Origin: an uncultured Bacillota bacterium
GTDB taxonomy: Bacteria; Bacillota; Dehalobacteriia; UBA4068
Assembly (NCBI GenBank): GCA_934271085.1
Contig: CAKQQU010000009.1
Coordinates: 1 to 38,483, forward strand
Length of the DNA: 38,483 nt
Direction of reading: 5' to 3'
The position numbers were made by a program, and so were the translations under genes. This document shows, piece after piece, positions 26,878 to 33,373 of this stretch (position 1 is its first letter; every line of letters starts with the position of its first letter). A model generated the notes under the pieces. That model worked only from the letters and a program-made list of their open reading frames with translations. It was not told the DNA's origin and ran no database searches.

Positions 26878-27390
26878 CTACTTTCCGCTTTTTGGCGCAA
26901 AAACTAGCGTCATATTTTTACCCTCTACCTTGGGAGCGCGTTCCACCACAGCCACTTCTGCCAGACGCTCAATGGCCCTTTCGCAAAGAACCTTACCCAG
27001 ATCCTGATGGGTAATCTCGCGGCCACGGAACATCACGGTCACCTTGACCTTATCGCCATCTTTCAAAAAGCGCTCGGCATTCTTGACCTTGGTCTCAAAA
27101 TCGTGCTCTTCGATATTGGGACGGAATTTTACCTCTTTGACCTGGGTCACACGCTGATTCTTTTTGGCTTCTTTTTCCCGTTTTATCTGATCAAAACGGT
27201 ATTTGCCGTAATCCATAATGCGGCATACAGGAGGTTTGGCATTGGGGGATACTTCCACCAGATCCATGCCTTTGTCCATAGCGTGCTGCAAAGCCTCTTT
27301 AAGGGTAAGGATGACTGTGTCTTCTCCTTCTCCGCCCACCAGACGGACTTCGCTGGCCCTGATCTCTTCGTTGATGCGTAATTCCTTGAT
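26878..27390 (-). CDS. infC: Translation initiation factor IF-3 (probable ATC start)
   Basis: IF-3 binds the 30S subunit, prevents 50S joining and rejects wrong start codons. The two-domain pattern is complete: LRINEEIRASEVRLVG, CRIMDYGKYRFDQIKREKEA at the end of the N-domain, and VKFRPNIEEHDFETKVKNA with VMFRGREITH in the C-domain. No ATG lies at the expected place. The strong site GGAGGTG (27402-27396) points to ATC at 27390-27388, giving 170 residues beginning I-K-E-L-R-I-N, a normal IF-3 start and length. A GTG at 27399 is in frame but is part of the Shine-Dalgarno itself, and a GTG at 27438 lies in the leader hairpin. Rare start codons on infC are a known route of IF-3 autocontrol (ATT in Escherichia coli). 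Confidence 0.93.
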   Translation of the reverse strand: MKELRINEEIRASEVRLVGGEGEDTVILTLKEALQHAMDKGMDLVEVSPNAKPPVCRIMDYGKYRFDQIKREKEAKKNQRVTQVKEVKFRPNIEEHDFETKVKNAERFLKDGDKVKVTVMFRGREITHQDLGKVLCERAIERLAEVAVVERAPKVEGKNMTLVFAPKSGK

Positions 27391-27522
27391 AAGTTTCACC
27401 TCCGTCAAAATAAAAACACGGCCGGAAGGCCGCGTCACAGAATCCCCCTTTGGGGATCCATATTAACCGATACCGCCTTGCAGTAAAGGTGAGAAGCGGC
27501 TGCTTCTGCTTTCTTGTTTGAC
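27391..27522 (-). promoter_or_regulatory. L20-type leader of the infC operon
   Basis: The minus-strand leader starts with a hairpin AGAAGC-AGCC-GCTTCT (27507-27492) followed by CACCTTT, a layout that resembles the known L20 leader of low-GC Gram-positives. It ends with an intrinsic terminator, CGGCC-TTCC-GGCCG (27432-27419) plus a T-rich tail (to 27407), directly before the infC ribosome binding site. In the known system L20 binding stabilises the terminator and shuts the operon. Assigned by pattern memory, not by a covariance search. Confidence 0.65.
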
Positions 27523-27528
27523 TTAAAA

Positions 27529-27557
27529 AGTATAACACTGCTCCCCATGTATGTCAA
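27529..27557 (-). promoter_or_regulatory. Vegetative promoter of the infC operon
   Basis: TTGACA (27557-27552), a 17-base spacer and TATACT (27534-27529) on the minus strand. The -35 is perfect. Transcription should begin about 27522, at the start of the L20-type leader. Confidence 0.85.
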
Positions 27558-27649
27558 GTAAATATTTTGTACGCAAGGAGCATAAGATAAACAGCGCAAT
27601 ATGCTTTACCCCGCAGATATTAAAAAAATTTTACAGGGAGAATAGCCAT

Positions 27650-28396
27650 ATGCTGAACATTTCTTTGGATCCCGCCGCCTCGTCCGCTTTTATAAAAGCC
27701 GCGTGCAACTATGCCCGCACCCCTATCAGCATAAAATTCAAAGGCCGCTGCCTTTGCATCAACGGCATGTCCCCGGAAGACGCTTCCAAAGCTTTGGCAG
27801 CCGCCGCTTTTCCTGCCAGGGAAAAACAGCTGCTGCAAAAATTATCCCGCAAAGTCCTGCCCAAAGCAGGCAAAATGCGGCGGCGGCAATTAACAGCACT
27901 GGCACAGACGCTGGCTGAAGAGGATATACCGCTGAATCCCCTATATCAGGGCATCCAAAGAAAAGAAATGCTGGCTGCGGAATTTCTTACTCTGTTGCGC
28001 GGCGGCGGCTGCGATCTGGACGGGTTTTGCCGCTTTCGCCTGACAGATTACGAAAAATACCTGAAAAACCTTTTGCTGCAGGCCGAAGAAGCACTGACAG
28101 CCCACGAAGAAGAGGAAGCCTATTACCGGCTGCTGTCCTCCTGTCTCAGCAAAGGCAAAGGGCAGATCACCATCTTTTTCTATGAAGGGGAAATCTGCCA
28201 GATCTGGGAAAAGGGCGAGGAAGGGCTCCGTCAATTGGAAGGAGGACATATCCATGGCGTGGAATGGCTGCTGCTGGCTAATCTGATAAAACTGGATCCA
28301 TGCAGCATCACATTAAAAAACAGCTTTTACGCAGCTCCCATCCTTCTTGATATGCTGGAACGGGTCTTTGGCGATAAACTGATCATGGAGGCCTGA
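27650..28396 (+). CDS. ytxC: YtxC-like sporulation protein
   Basis: A 248-residue protein with the features of the YtxC family: a variable alpha-helical N-terminal half rich in Ala and Lys, the central FCRFRLTDYEKYLKNLLLQA block, a Glu-rich EEAYYRLLSS segment, and a C-terminal IHGVEWLLLANLIKLDPCSI region. The role is unknown; the family is named after a Bacillus gene in the thrS-infC neighbourhood and is largely confined to spore formers, and here it again neighbours infC, divergently. I use ATG 27650, with AGGGAG (27635-27640) at a 9-base distance; the in-frame ATG at 27551 lies inside the infC promoter and would add 33 residues unlike the family. Confidence 0.72.
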   Translation: MLNISLDPAASSAFIKAACNYARTPISIKFKGRCLCINGMSPEDASKALAAAAFPAREKQLLQKLSRKVLPKAGKMRRRQLTALAQTLAEEDIPLNPLYQGIQRKEMLAAEFLTLLRGGGCDLDGFCRFRLTDYEKYLKNLLLQAEEALTAHEEEEAYYRLLSSCLSKGKGQITIFFYEGEICQIWEKGEEGLRQLEGGHIHGVEWLLLANLIKLDPCSITLKNSFYAAPILLDMLERVFGDKLIMEA

Positions 28397-28428
28397 ACAA
28401 AAACCGCCGCAAAAATCATAGACAATGC

Positions 28429-28457
28429 TTGACAAACCGTAAACGCGGTGCTAATAT
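28429..28457 (+). promoter_or_regulatory. Vegetative promoter of the trpB leader
   Basis: TTGACA (28429-28434), a 17-base spacer and TAATAT (28452-28457). Transcription would begin about 28464, giving a leader of roughly 360 bases before trpB. Confidence 0.82.
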
Positions 28458-28501
28458 AGCCACAAACAAAAACCCTCGCACGGGAAAGGAGGCTCAGGCA
28501 A

Positions 28502-28612
28502 ATGTTGTATTTGCATTATTACGCCGAATATCAATATACCAACTACGCAAATATCGACTCTTGCAACCTGACCTCTCCCGACTGGCGATGGCGTCATCAG
28601 TCAACTTTATAG
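28502..28612 (+). CDS. Putative Trp leader peptide upstream of trpB (36 codons)
   Basis: The frame starts at ATG 28502, 9 bases after a strong AAAGGAGG (28484-28492), and stops with TAG at 28610-28612. The C-terminal part reads DWRWRHQSTL: two Trp codons (28583-28585 and 28589-28591) separated by one Arg codon, as in classical trp leader peptides. The first half is unusual: six of the first 15 codons are Tyr. The terminator at 28729-28769 lies between it and trpB. Just after its stop, GGCATACC (28613-28620) can compete for the 3' arm of that terminator. The most natural reading is ribosome-mediated attenuation in response to charged tRNA-Trp. A small unrelated protein is possible. Confidence 0.65.
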   Translation: MLYLHYYAEYQYTNYANIDSCNLTSPDWRWRHQSTL

Positions 28613-28728
28613 GCATACCTGTCGATCCGCCCTTGTCATGGGCAATTCATTGTTGGGCTTGCTGTAGGCTGCCGGAGTTTATGGGTCTGTTTTCCTGTAA
28701 CAATTCCGGAGCTGAATTATTTTATGGC

Positions 28729-28769
28729 AGCATACCTTTGAAGACTTAGGGTCGAAGGGTATGCTTTTT
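28729..28769 (+). terminator. Attenuator-type terminator in the trpB leader
   Basis: The 5' arm AGCATACCTTTGA (28729-28741) pairs with TCGAAGGGTATGCT (28752-28765), giving about 13 pairs with one bulged G, followed by TTTTT. It lies 53 bases before trpB with no other gene between, so read-through has to be controlled. Confidence 0.82.
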
Positions 28770-28822
28770 GCGTTTAAATCAAACTTAAAAAGCAAACCAA
28801 CAAAAGAAAAGAGGAATATCCC

Positions 28823-30055
28823 ATGACTAATAAATATCTTGACTTCGACAATTATCTTAAAAAGTATCCTGATAAAAACGGTTATTTCGGACAATACGGC
28901 GGCGCCTTTCTTCCTCCGCAGCTGCAGACTGCTTTTGAAGAAATAGACCGGGCCTATGCCACCATTGCCCAAAGCGCCCAGTTTATCAACGAGCTGCGCC
29001 GCATCCGCCGGGAATTTCAGGGGAGGCCTACTCCTGTCTATCATTGCCAGCGCCTTTCCAATCGTCTGGGGCTGACCCAGATATATGTCAAAAGGGAAGA
29101 TCTGAACCATACCGGCGCGCATAAACTGAACCATTGCATGGGCGAGGGACTGCTGGCCAAATATATGGGCAAGAAAAAGCTGATAGCCGAAACCGGCGCC
29201 GGCCAGCACGGCGTGGCCCTGGCTACAGCCGCCGCCTTCTTTGGGCTGGAATGCGATATCTACATGGGTGAGGTCGATATTGCCAAGCAGGCGCCTAATG
29301 TTACCCGCATGAAAATGCTGGGAGCCCGGGTCATACCGGTTAAAGAGGGTCTGCGCACACTCAAGGAAGCCGTTGACGCTGCTTTCAATGCCTATCTGGA
29401 CGAATATGAAACCGCTATCTACTGCATCGGTTCTGCTCTTGGCCCCCACCCCTTCCCCCTGATGGTAAGGGATTTCCAGATGGTGGTAGGCATTGAAGCC
29501 AGAGAGCAGTTTCTGGAGATGACCGGTCATTTGCCGGACAGTGTATGCGCAGCAGTAGGCGGCGGCTCCAATTCCATAGGTATGTTCACCCCCTTCCTGG
29601 CCGATCCTGTGGAAATATATGGCGTTGAACCTTTGGGCAAGGGCTGCGGCACCGGCGAACATGCCGCTACCATGACTTACGGTACTCCCGGGCTGCTCCA
29701 CGGGTTCAAAAGCTATCTGCTCCAGGATGAAAACGGTCAGCCGCTGCCGGTTTATTCCGCAGCCAGCGGACTTGATTATCCTGGCGTAGGGCCGGAACAC
29801 GCTCTCCTGCATGATCTGGGAAGGATAAATTATGTAACTGCCAGTGACGATGAGGCCATGGAAGCCTTTTTCATGCTTTGCCGCCTGGAAGGCATAATCC
29901 CCGCCATCGAAAGCTCTCATGCCCTGGCCTATGCCATCGAGGAAGCCCGCAAAGGGCAGCCTGGCTCCATACTGGTCTGCCTTTCCGGCAGGGGCGATAA
30001 AGATATCGACTACATACAGGAGCATTATGGATTCGGAGAACAATACGATTTCTAA
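28823..30055 (+). CDS. trpB: Tryptophan synthase beta chain, solitary
   Basis: TrpB is a pyridoxal phosphate enzyme that joins indole and serine to make tryptophan, normally paired with TrpA. The 410-residue protein has GYFGQYGGAFLPP near the start, the PLP lysine in HTGAHKLNH (Lys101), the phosphate-binding loop GGGSNSIGMF, and CLSGRGDKD at the C-terminus. It is of the TrpB1 type. No trpA or other trp gene is in the window: ytxC is upstream and a tRNA downstream, so this copy may salvage indole or be a separately placed second copy. The ATG follows GAGGA. A large antisense frame over this gene is a shadow. Confidence 0.97.
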   Translation: MTNKYLDFDNYLKKYPDKNGYFGQYGGAFLPPQLQTAFEEIDRAYATIAQSAQFINELRRIRREFQGRPTPVYHCQRLSNRLGLTQIYVKREDLNHTGAHKLNHCMGEGLLAKYMGKKKLIAETGAGQHGVALATAAAFFGLECDIYMGEVDIAKQAPNVTRMKMLGARVIPVKEGLRTLKEAVDAAFNAYLDEYETAIYCIGSALGPHPFPLMVRDFQMVVGIEAREQFLEMTGHLPDSVCAAVGGGSNSIGMFTPFLADPVEIYGVEPLGKGCGTGEHAATMTYGTPGLLHGFKSYLLQDENGQPLPVYSAASGLDYPGVGPEHALLHDLGRINYVTASDDEAMEAFFMLCRLEGIIPAIESSHALAYAIEEARKGQPGSILVCLSGRGDKDIDYIQEHYGFGEQYDF

Positions 30056-30063
30056 AATACCTC

Positions 30064-30092
30064 TTGCATAATCATGGTTTTTTAGTTATAAT
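30064..30092 (+). promoter_or_regulatory. Promoter of tRNA-Leu(CAA)
   Basis: TTGCAT (30064-30069), a 17-base spacer and TATAAT (30087-30092), ending 29 bases before the tRNA. It is the same pair of hexamers and spacing as the argG promoter. Confidence 0.8.
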
Positions 30093-30121
30093 TGGATTTA
30101 TGCGGGAACGCGTAGATCTTT

Positions 30122-30206
30122 GCCGGTGTGATGGAATTGGCAGACGTGCTTGACTCAAAATCAAGTGCCTTCGGGCGTGCCGGTTCGAGTCCGGCCACCG
30201 GCACCA
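30122..30206 (+). tRNA. tRNA-Leu (anticodon CAA)
   Basis: The acceptor stem GCCGGTG pairs with CACCGGC (30196-30202), followed by discriminator A and an encoded CCA (30204-30206). The anticodon arm CTTGA-CTCAAAA-TCAAG presents CAA, which reads TTG. The long variable arm (TGCCTTCGGGCG) is the class II feature of tRNA-Leu. The T-arm is GCCGG-TTCGAGT-CCGGC. Length is 85 bases. Confidence 0.97.
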
Positions 30207-30211
30207 GCACC

Positions 30212-30249
30212 AATAAAGCCTGTTATCACAAATGATAACAGGCTTTATT
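30212..30249. terminator. Terminator after tRNA-Leu
   Basis: A perfect 17-bp inverted repeat (30212-30228 with 30233-30249, CAAA loop) containing GCCTGTTATCA and its complement. The T-run is interrupted (TTTATTGTTT), but the stem is strong and only 5 bases after the tRNA. Confidence 0.8.
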
Positions 30250-30338
30250 GTTTACAAACAAAAATACGCCCTGTTTTATGAGAATAAACAATGGCTGAAA
30301 ATAAATCATCCCAGCTTTTTAAAGGAGAAATCATCATA

Positions 30339-30983
30339 ATGGAACAAAAGAACAATATACTGCTGCCCATATACAGCTTCGGCGTCCTGGCCCTGCTGGC
30401 GGCAATACTTATCATCCCATCTACCCGCAGCGGCTTCGAGCAGCTCACCTCATCCCACTGCTTTATCATGGGCTTTTTTAAATTCGCTATGCTGGCTACT
30501 GCCGGTGAGCTTTTCTCCCGCCGGCTTAATGCAGGCTACTGGCAGGCCCCCTGCTATTTATGGGCCCGCTGGCTGATCTGGGGAGTGATCGGTCTGTGGA
30601 TAACATATATGATGAAAACTTTTTCCTTCGGTGTCAGCGCACTTATGCAAAACCATATCCTGCCCGGAGGAGATTCCCTTTTTCTGAAAGCCCTTTACAC
30701 CAGCATCACCATGAATCTTTCCTTCGGCCCCACCTTTATGGCCTTGCATAAATGCAGCGATCAGCTGCTGGAGCAGAAAAAGAAAAAAGCCAGCTGTTCC
30801 CTGCAGGCTGTACTGGAAGCCATCAACTGGCAGGTGTTCGTCAAATTCACCCTTTTCAAGACCATCCCCCTGTTCTGGATACCGGCGCACACCATCACCT
30901 TTATGCTGCCCGCCAATTATCAGGTAACAGTAGCAGCCCTGCTTTCCGTAGCTCTGGGAATCATTCTCAGCATCAAAAAATAG
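30339..30983 (+). CDS. Conserved integral membrane protein of unknown function
   Basis: A 214-residue protein with about six membrane helices. I do not recognise a named function. The most distinctive segments are HCFIMGFFKFAMLATAGELF in helix 2, the NLSFGPTFMALHK segment, and FKTIPLFWIPAHTITFMLP near the C-terminus, which I recall from unnamed membrane proteins of Clostridia and spirochaetes. Its internal Pro, His and aromatic residues suggest a channel or binding role, but that is speculation. I start at ATG 30339, where AAAGGAG (30321-30327) is 11 bases upstream; the in-frame ATG at 30291 has only a weak site and would add 16 polar residues. It is followed after 32 bases by the deaminase-like gene, probably as an operon. 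Confidence 0.72.
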   Translation: MEQKNNILLPIYSFGVLALLAAILIIPSTRSGFEQLTSSHCFIMGFFKFAMLATAGELFSRRLNAGYWQAPCYLWARWLIWGVIGLWITYMMKTFSFGVSALMQNHILPGGDSLFLKALYTSITMNLSFGPTFMALHKCSDQLLEQKKKKASCSLQAVLEAINWQVFVKFTLFKTIPLFWIPAHTITFMLPANYQVTVAALLSVALGIILSIKK

Positions 30984-31015
30984 CCTGTGCCCGTAAAAGG
31001 AACGGAGATATGACC

Positions 31016-31438
31016 ATGGATATCTGGGAAAAACTCTACACTGAAGCAAAAGCACTTTATCATCCCGAGGAAGTATCGCCTTTCATTTATGCGCATCATG
31101 TGGTCTGCGCCATAGAAAGCGCCGACGGCCGTATTTTTACCGGCTTTTGTATGGAAAGCTGCAGCGGCGTGCTGGATCTGTGCGCCGAAAGGGTAGCTGC
31201 CCTTAATATGTATGTAAACAGCGGGCAAACCGTTATCAAAAGATTGGTGGCGTTTCGGGACAAAGCGCCGGACGGAGGAGCCAGCGGTATGCCCTGCGGA
31301 GCCTGCCGGGAATTTTTGCTGCAGCTTTCCCGTAAAAACCTTGATACCCAGATACTTGTTGACTATGAACAAAGAAAAACCGTTCTCCTGGGGGAACTGA
31401 TGCCCTGCTGGTGGGGGATGGAACGCTATGCCGAATAG
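31016..31438 (+). CDS. Cytidine/blasticidin deaminase-like protein
   Basis: The protein has the zinc-site signature of the cytidine deaminase superfamily: Cys56-Ala57-Glu58 (CAERVAALN), where Glu is the proton shuttle, and Pro93-Cys94-Gly-Ala-Cys97 (MPCGACREFL). The 140 residues and the order of motifs fit the tetrameric cytidine deaminase and blasticidin-S deaminase group. A nucleoside salvage role is likely but the substrate is not fixed by these motifs. Two ATGs are possible: 31016, with GGAG 8 bases before it, and 31010, 2 bases from that site; I chose 31016. It follows the membrane protein gene and its 3' end lies before a large palindrome. Confidence 0.85.
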   Translation: MDIWEKLYTEAKALYHPEEVSPFIYAHHVVCAIESADGRIFTGFCMESCSGVLDLCAERVAALNMYVNSGQTVIKRLVAFRDKAPDGGASGMPCGACREFLLQLSRKNLDTQILVDYEQRKTVLLGELMPCWWGMERYAE

Positions 31439-31471
31439 GATAATAAAAAAATATAAGTAAAATGATGCTTT

Positions 31472-31527
31472 GCAGGCAATAGAAATATCCCCGGCAAATA
31501 TTTGCCGGGGATATTTCTATTGCCTGC
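31472..31527. repeat. 56-bp perfect palindrome
   Basis: The arm 31472-31498 is the exact reverse complement of 31501-31527, and the two centre bases TA are self-complementary, so all 56 bases form one perfect palindrome. The right end covers the last codons of the small Cys-protein gene. It stands between two convergent genes, as a bidirectional terminator would, but no T-run follows on either side. In RNA it would fold into a 27-bp stem. Confidence 0.9.
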
Positions 31528-31693
31528 GGGACAGTTCATAATCATCGTTATATCGATAAAAAGGGCACTCTTTTGTGTGGGATGTAAGAAAACGCTCCAT
31601 ATCATCCTCGTCCAAATTGGCTGCGCAGTAATAATAACCTTCATAATCGTCGTAAACATAGTTCAGACATTCATCACAACGGCTTTTTGCCAT
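31517..31693 (-). CDS. Small Cys-containing protein (DUF6472-like)
   Basis: A 58-residue acidic protein. It begins MAKSRCDECLNYVYDD, with a CxxC pair at Cys6 and Cys9, a Tyr-rich DDYEGYYYC segment, an LDEDDMERFL helix, ECPFYRYNDDYE, and the end ELSRRQ. The four Cys residues suggest a small zinc-binding fold. I recall this pattern from short proteins of unknown function widespread in Clostridia (DUF6472-like). A superb site AAAGGAGG lies 7 bases before ATG 31693. The 3' end runs into the 56-bp palindrome. It lies downstream of the MATE gene in the same orientation. Confidence 0.82.
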   Translation of the reverse strand: MAKSRCDECLNYVYDDYEGYYYCAANLDEDDMERFLTSHTKECPFYRYNDDYELSRRQ

Positions 31694-31765
31694 AAAAATG
31701 CCTCCTTTGCTTCTGCAATGATCTGCCGCCGTATTTATTATATTATATTTTACCTCTTTTATCCA

Positions 31766-33175
31766 TCAAAAACCTTCAATATTGAGTTCCGCCCGTTCTT
31801 TGGACGTCTTCCTTTCAAAGCCATGGACCCAGTCCGACCAATGATAATAAGCCAGGTAGATCAGGGAACTGATCGCCCAGGTCAAGGGATAGGCCCAATA
31901 GATATATTTGATATCACCCAGAAAATGCATTACCAGCCAGATATAAATTACGCGCAACACGCACCAGACCAAAAGCATTATCAGCATAGGGACAAAAGCC
32001 CTGCCCGCACCCCGGCAAACCGCCGCTACGGAATGGGAAAAAGCAAGCAGAAAATAAAACAGGGTCACTATTCTGGCATTGGTCACGCCATATTCCATTA
32101 CCTGCGGCGTATCATCAAAAATAGCTATAAGCTGCGGAGCGAAAATAAAAAAGAGCACGCCTATAAGCTCTGCCAGGACTGTTGCGGCAAGAATGCCAAA
32201 GCGGGCTCCCTCCTTAGCCCGCCGGTATTCCCCTGCCCCCAGATTCTGGCTGATAAACGTAGTGATAGCCATATTAAAGCTGATAATGGGCAAAAAGGCA
32301 AAATCTCCCAGACGGGAATAGATGCCGCTGGCAGCCATGGCAAATTGGCCAAAAATATTTATCTGCGCCTGCACTATTACATTGGCAATGGAAATTACGG
32401 AATTTTGTATCCCGGAAGGCAAACCCATTCTGAGCACCTCCCGGAGTATATTCCAGTGAAAACGAACTTCCCGCCAGCGCAGCCTATAAACGAAATCCCT
32501 GTTGCATAGATGACGGAAGCAAAGCAGGACACTGAATGCCTCTGCCAGTATGGTGGCTACTGCAGCCGACCAGACTCCCCAGCGGAACAATCCCACAAAA
32601 AGCAGATCCAGCAAAATATTTGTTACGGAAGAAACTATAAGATAATAAAGGGGGCGCCTGCTGTCTCCCAGGGCAGCCATAATATCCCTGCTTATCCCAT
32701 AAAGCACCAGGGGCAGGCCGCCCATGAAATAAAAACGGAAATACTCTATGGCCTGGGGCAGAACATCCGGATCAGTATTCATCCAAATCAGAAAATAAGG
32801 AGTAAATATTACCCCCACCGCTGTCAGAAGTATGCCGCAGGCTATACCAAAGGCTATATTGGTATGTATGGTCAGCCGCACCCTTTCATTATCCGCAGCC
32901 CCGAAATAGCGGGAAATAACCACGCCGGCGCCCAGGGAAATACCGCTGAAAAAGCTTATCATCATAAAAATAAGATTACCGGATGAACTGACTGCCGCCA
33001 GGGCGGAAGTACCCAAAAACTTGCCTACAATAAAAGTATCCGCCAGGCTGTAAAGCTGCTGAAAAAGCTGGCTCAAAAAAATAGGCACCGCAAAGGCGCT
33101 GATAAGCTTATATGGTTTGCCGCCGGTCATATCCTTTACCGGCGGCGGAGCTTTTCTTTTATGCAAATGCCACAT
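31766..33175 (-). CDS. MATE family efflux transporter
   Basis: A 469-residue membrane protein with about 12 helices in two homologous halves. Family marks are PIFLSQLFQQLYSLADTFIVGKFLG at the start of the first half (split here as PIFLSQLFQQ and LYSLADTFIVGKFLG), the GAGVVISRYFGA segment, and the second-half repeat NMAITTFISQNLGAGEYRRA. MATE proteins export cationic drugs or metabolites using Na+ or H+ gradients. The substrate is not predictable; the FNMAITTF region shows the general NorM/DinF-type layout. ATG 33175 is preceded by GAGG at about 11 bases; a later in-frame ATG has its site too close. It stands alone or with the downstream small Cys protein gene. Confidence 0.93.
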   Translation of the reverse strand: MWHLHKRKAPPPVKDMTGGKPYKLISAFAVPIFLSQLFQQLYSLADTFIVGKFLGTSALAAVSSSGNLIFMMISFFSGISLGAGVVISRYFGAADNERVRLTIHTNIAFGIACGILLTAVGVIFTPYFLIWMNTDPDVLPQAIEYFRFYFMGGLPLVLYGISRDIMAALGDSRRPLYYLIVSSVTNILLDLLFVGLFRWGVWSAAVATILAEAFSVLLCFRHLCNRDFVYRLRWREVRFHWNILREVLRMGLPSGIQNSVISIANVIVQAQINIFGQFAMAASGIYSRLGDFAFLPIISFNMAITTFISQNLGAGEYRRAKEGARFGILAATVLAELIGVLFFIFAPQLIAIFDDTPQVMEYGVTNARIVTLFYFLLAFSHSVAAVCRGAGRAFVPMLIMLLVWCVLRVIYIWLVMHFLGDIKYIYWAYPLTWAISSLIYLAYYHWSDWVHGFERKTSKERAELNIEGF

Positions 33176-33295
33176 AAAAACACTGACCTCGCCTATACCA
33201 GATTACAGTGGATGTCAAAACAACAGTAAATAAACATTTTGGATGTTAATTTTATCATATTTCACATCAATTCTTCAACAATAATAAAAACAGTA

Positions 33296-33340
33296 AGCAA
33301 AACAAGGGGGCGGGATGTTTTCCGCCCCCCTTGTTTTGCT
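33296..33340 (-). terminator. Terminator of the lysR-moeA-moeA operon
   Basis: AGCAAAACAAGGGGG-CGG (33296-33313) pairs with CCG-CCCCCC-TTGTTTTGCT (33322-33340), with one extra C on the right arm and a short loop. It lies 34 bases after the moeA fusion stop and is followed on the minus strand by a T-rich tract. Confidence 0.8.
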
Positions 33341-33373
33341 GTATAAATTAATAGTTCCGGTTTTTAATATAAC

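Noticed and set aside
27551..27649. Longer ytxC start at ATG 27551
   Set aside because: The extra 33 codons overlap the infC promoter, lack a ribosome site and do not look like the family.
28679..30043. 454-codon open frame on the minus strand over trpB
   Set aside because: It is an antisense shadow of a clear trpB, has no ribosome site and no family pattern, and its end covers the attenuator hairpin.
30752..31015. In-frame upstream extension of the deaminase-like gene to 30752
   Set aside because: It overlaps the membrane protein gene in another frame and lacks a ribosome site; the start at 31016 has one.
31502..32509. 335-codon plus-strand frame over the MATE gene and small Cys protein gene
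   Set aside because: Begins inside the palindrome and is antisense to a clear MATE transporter; no ribosome site.
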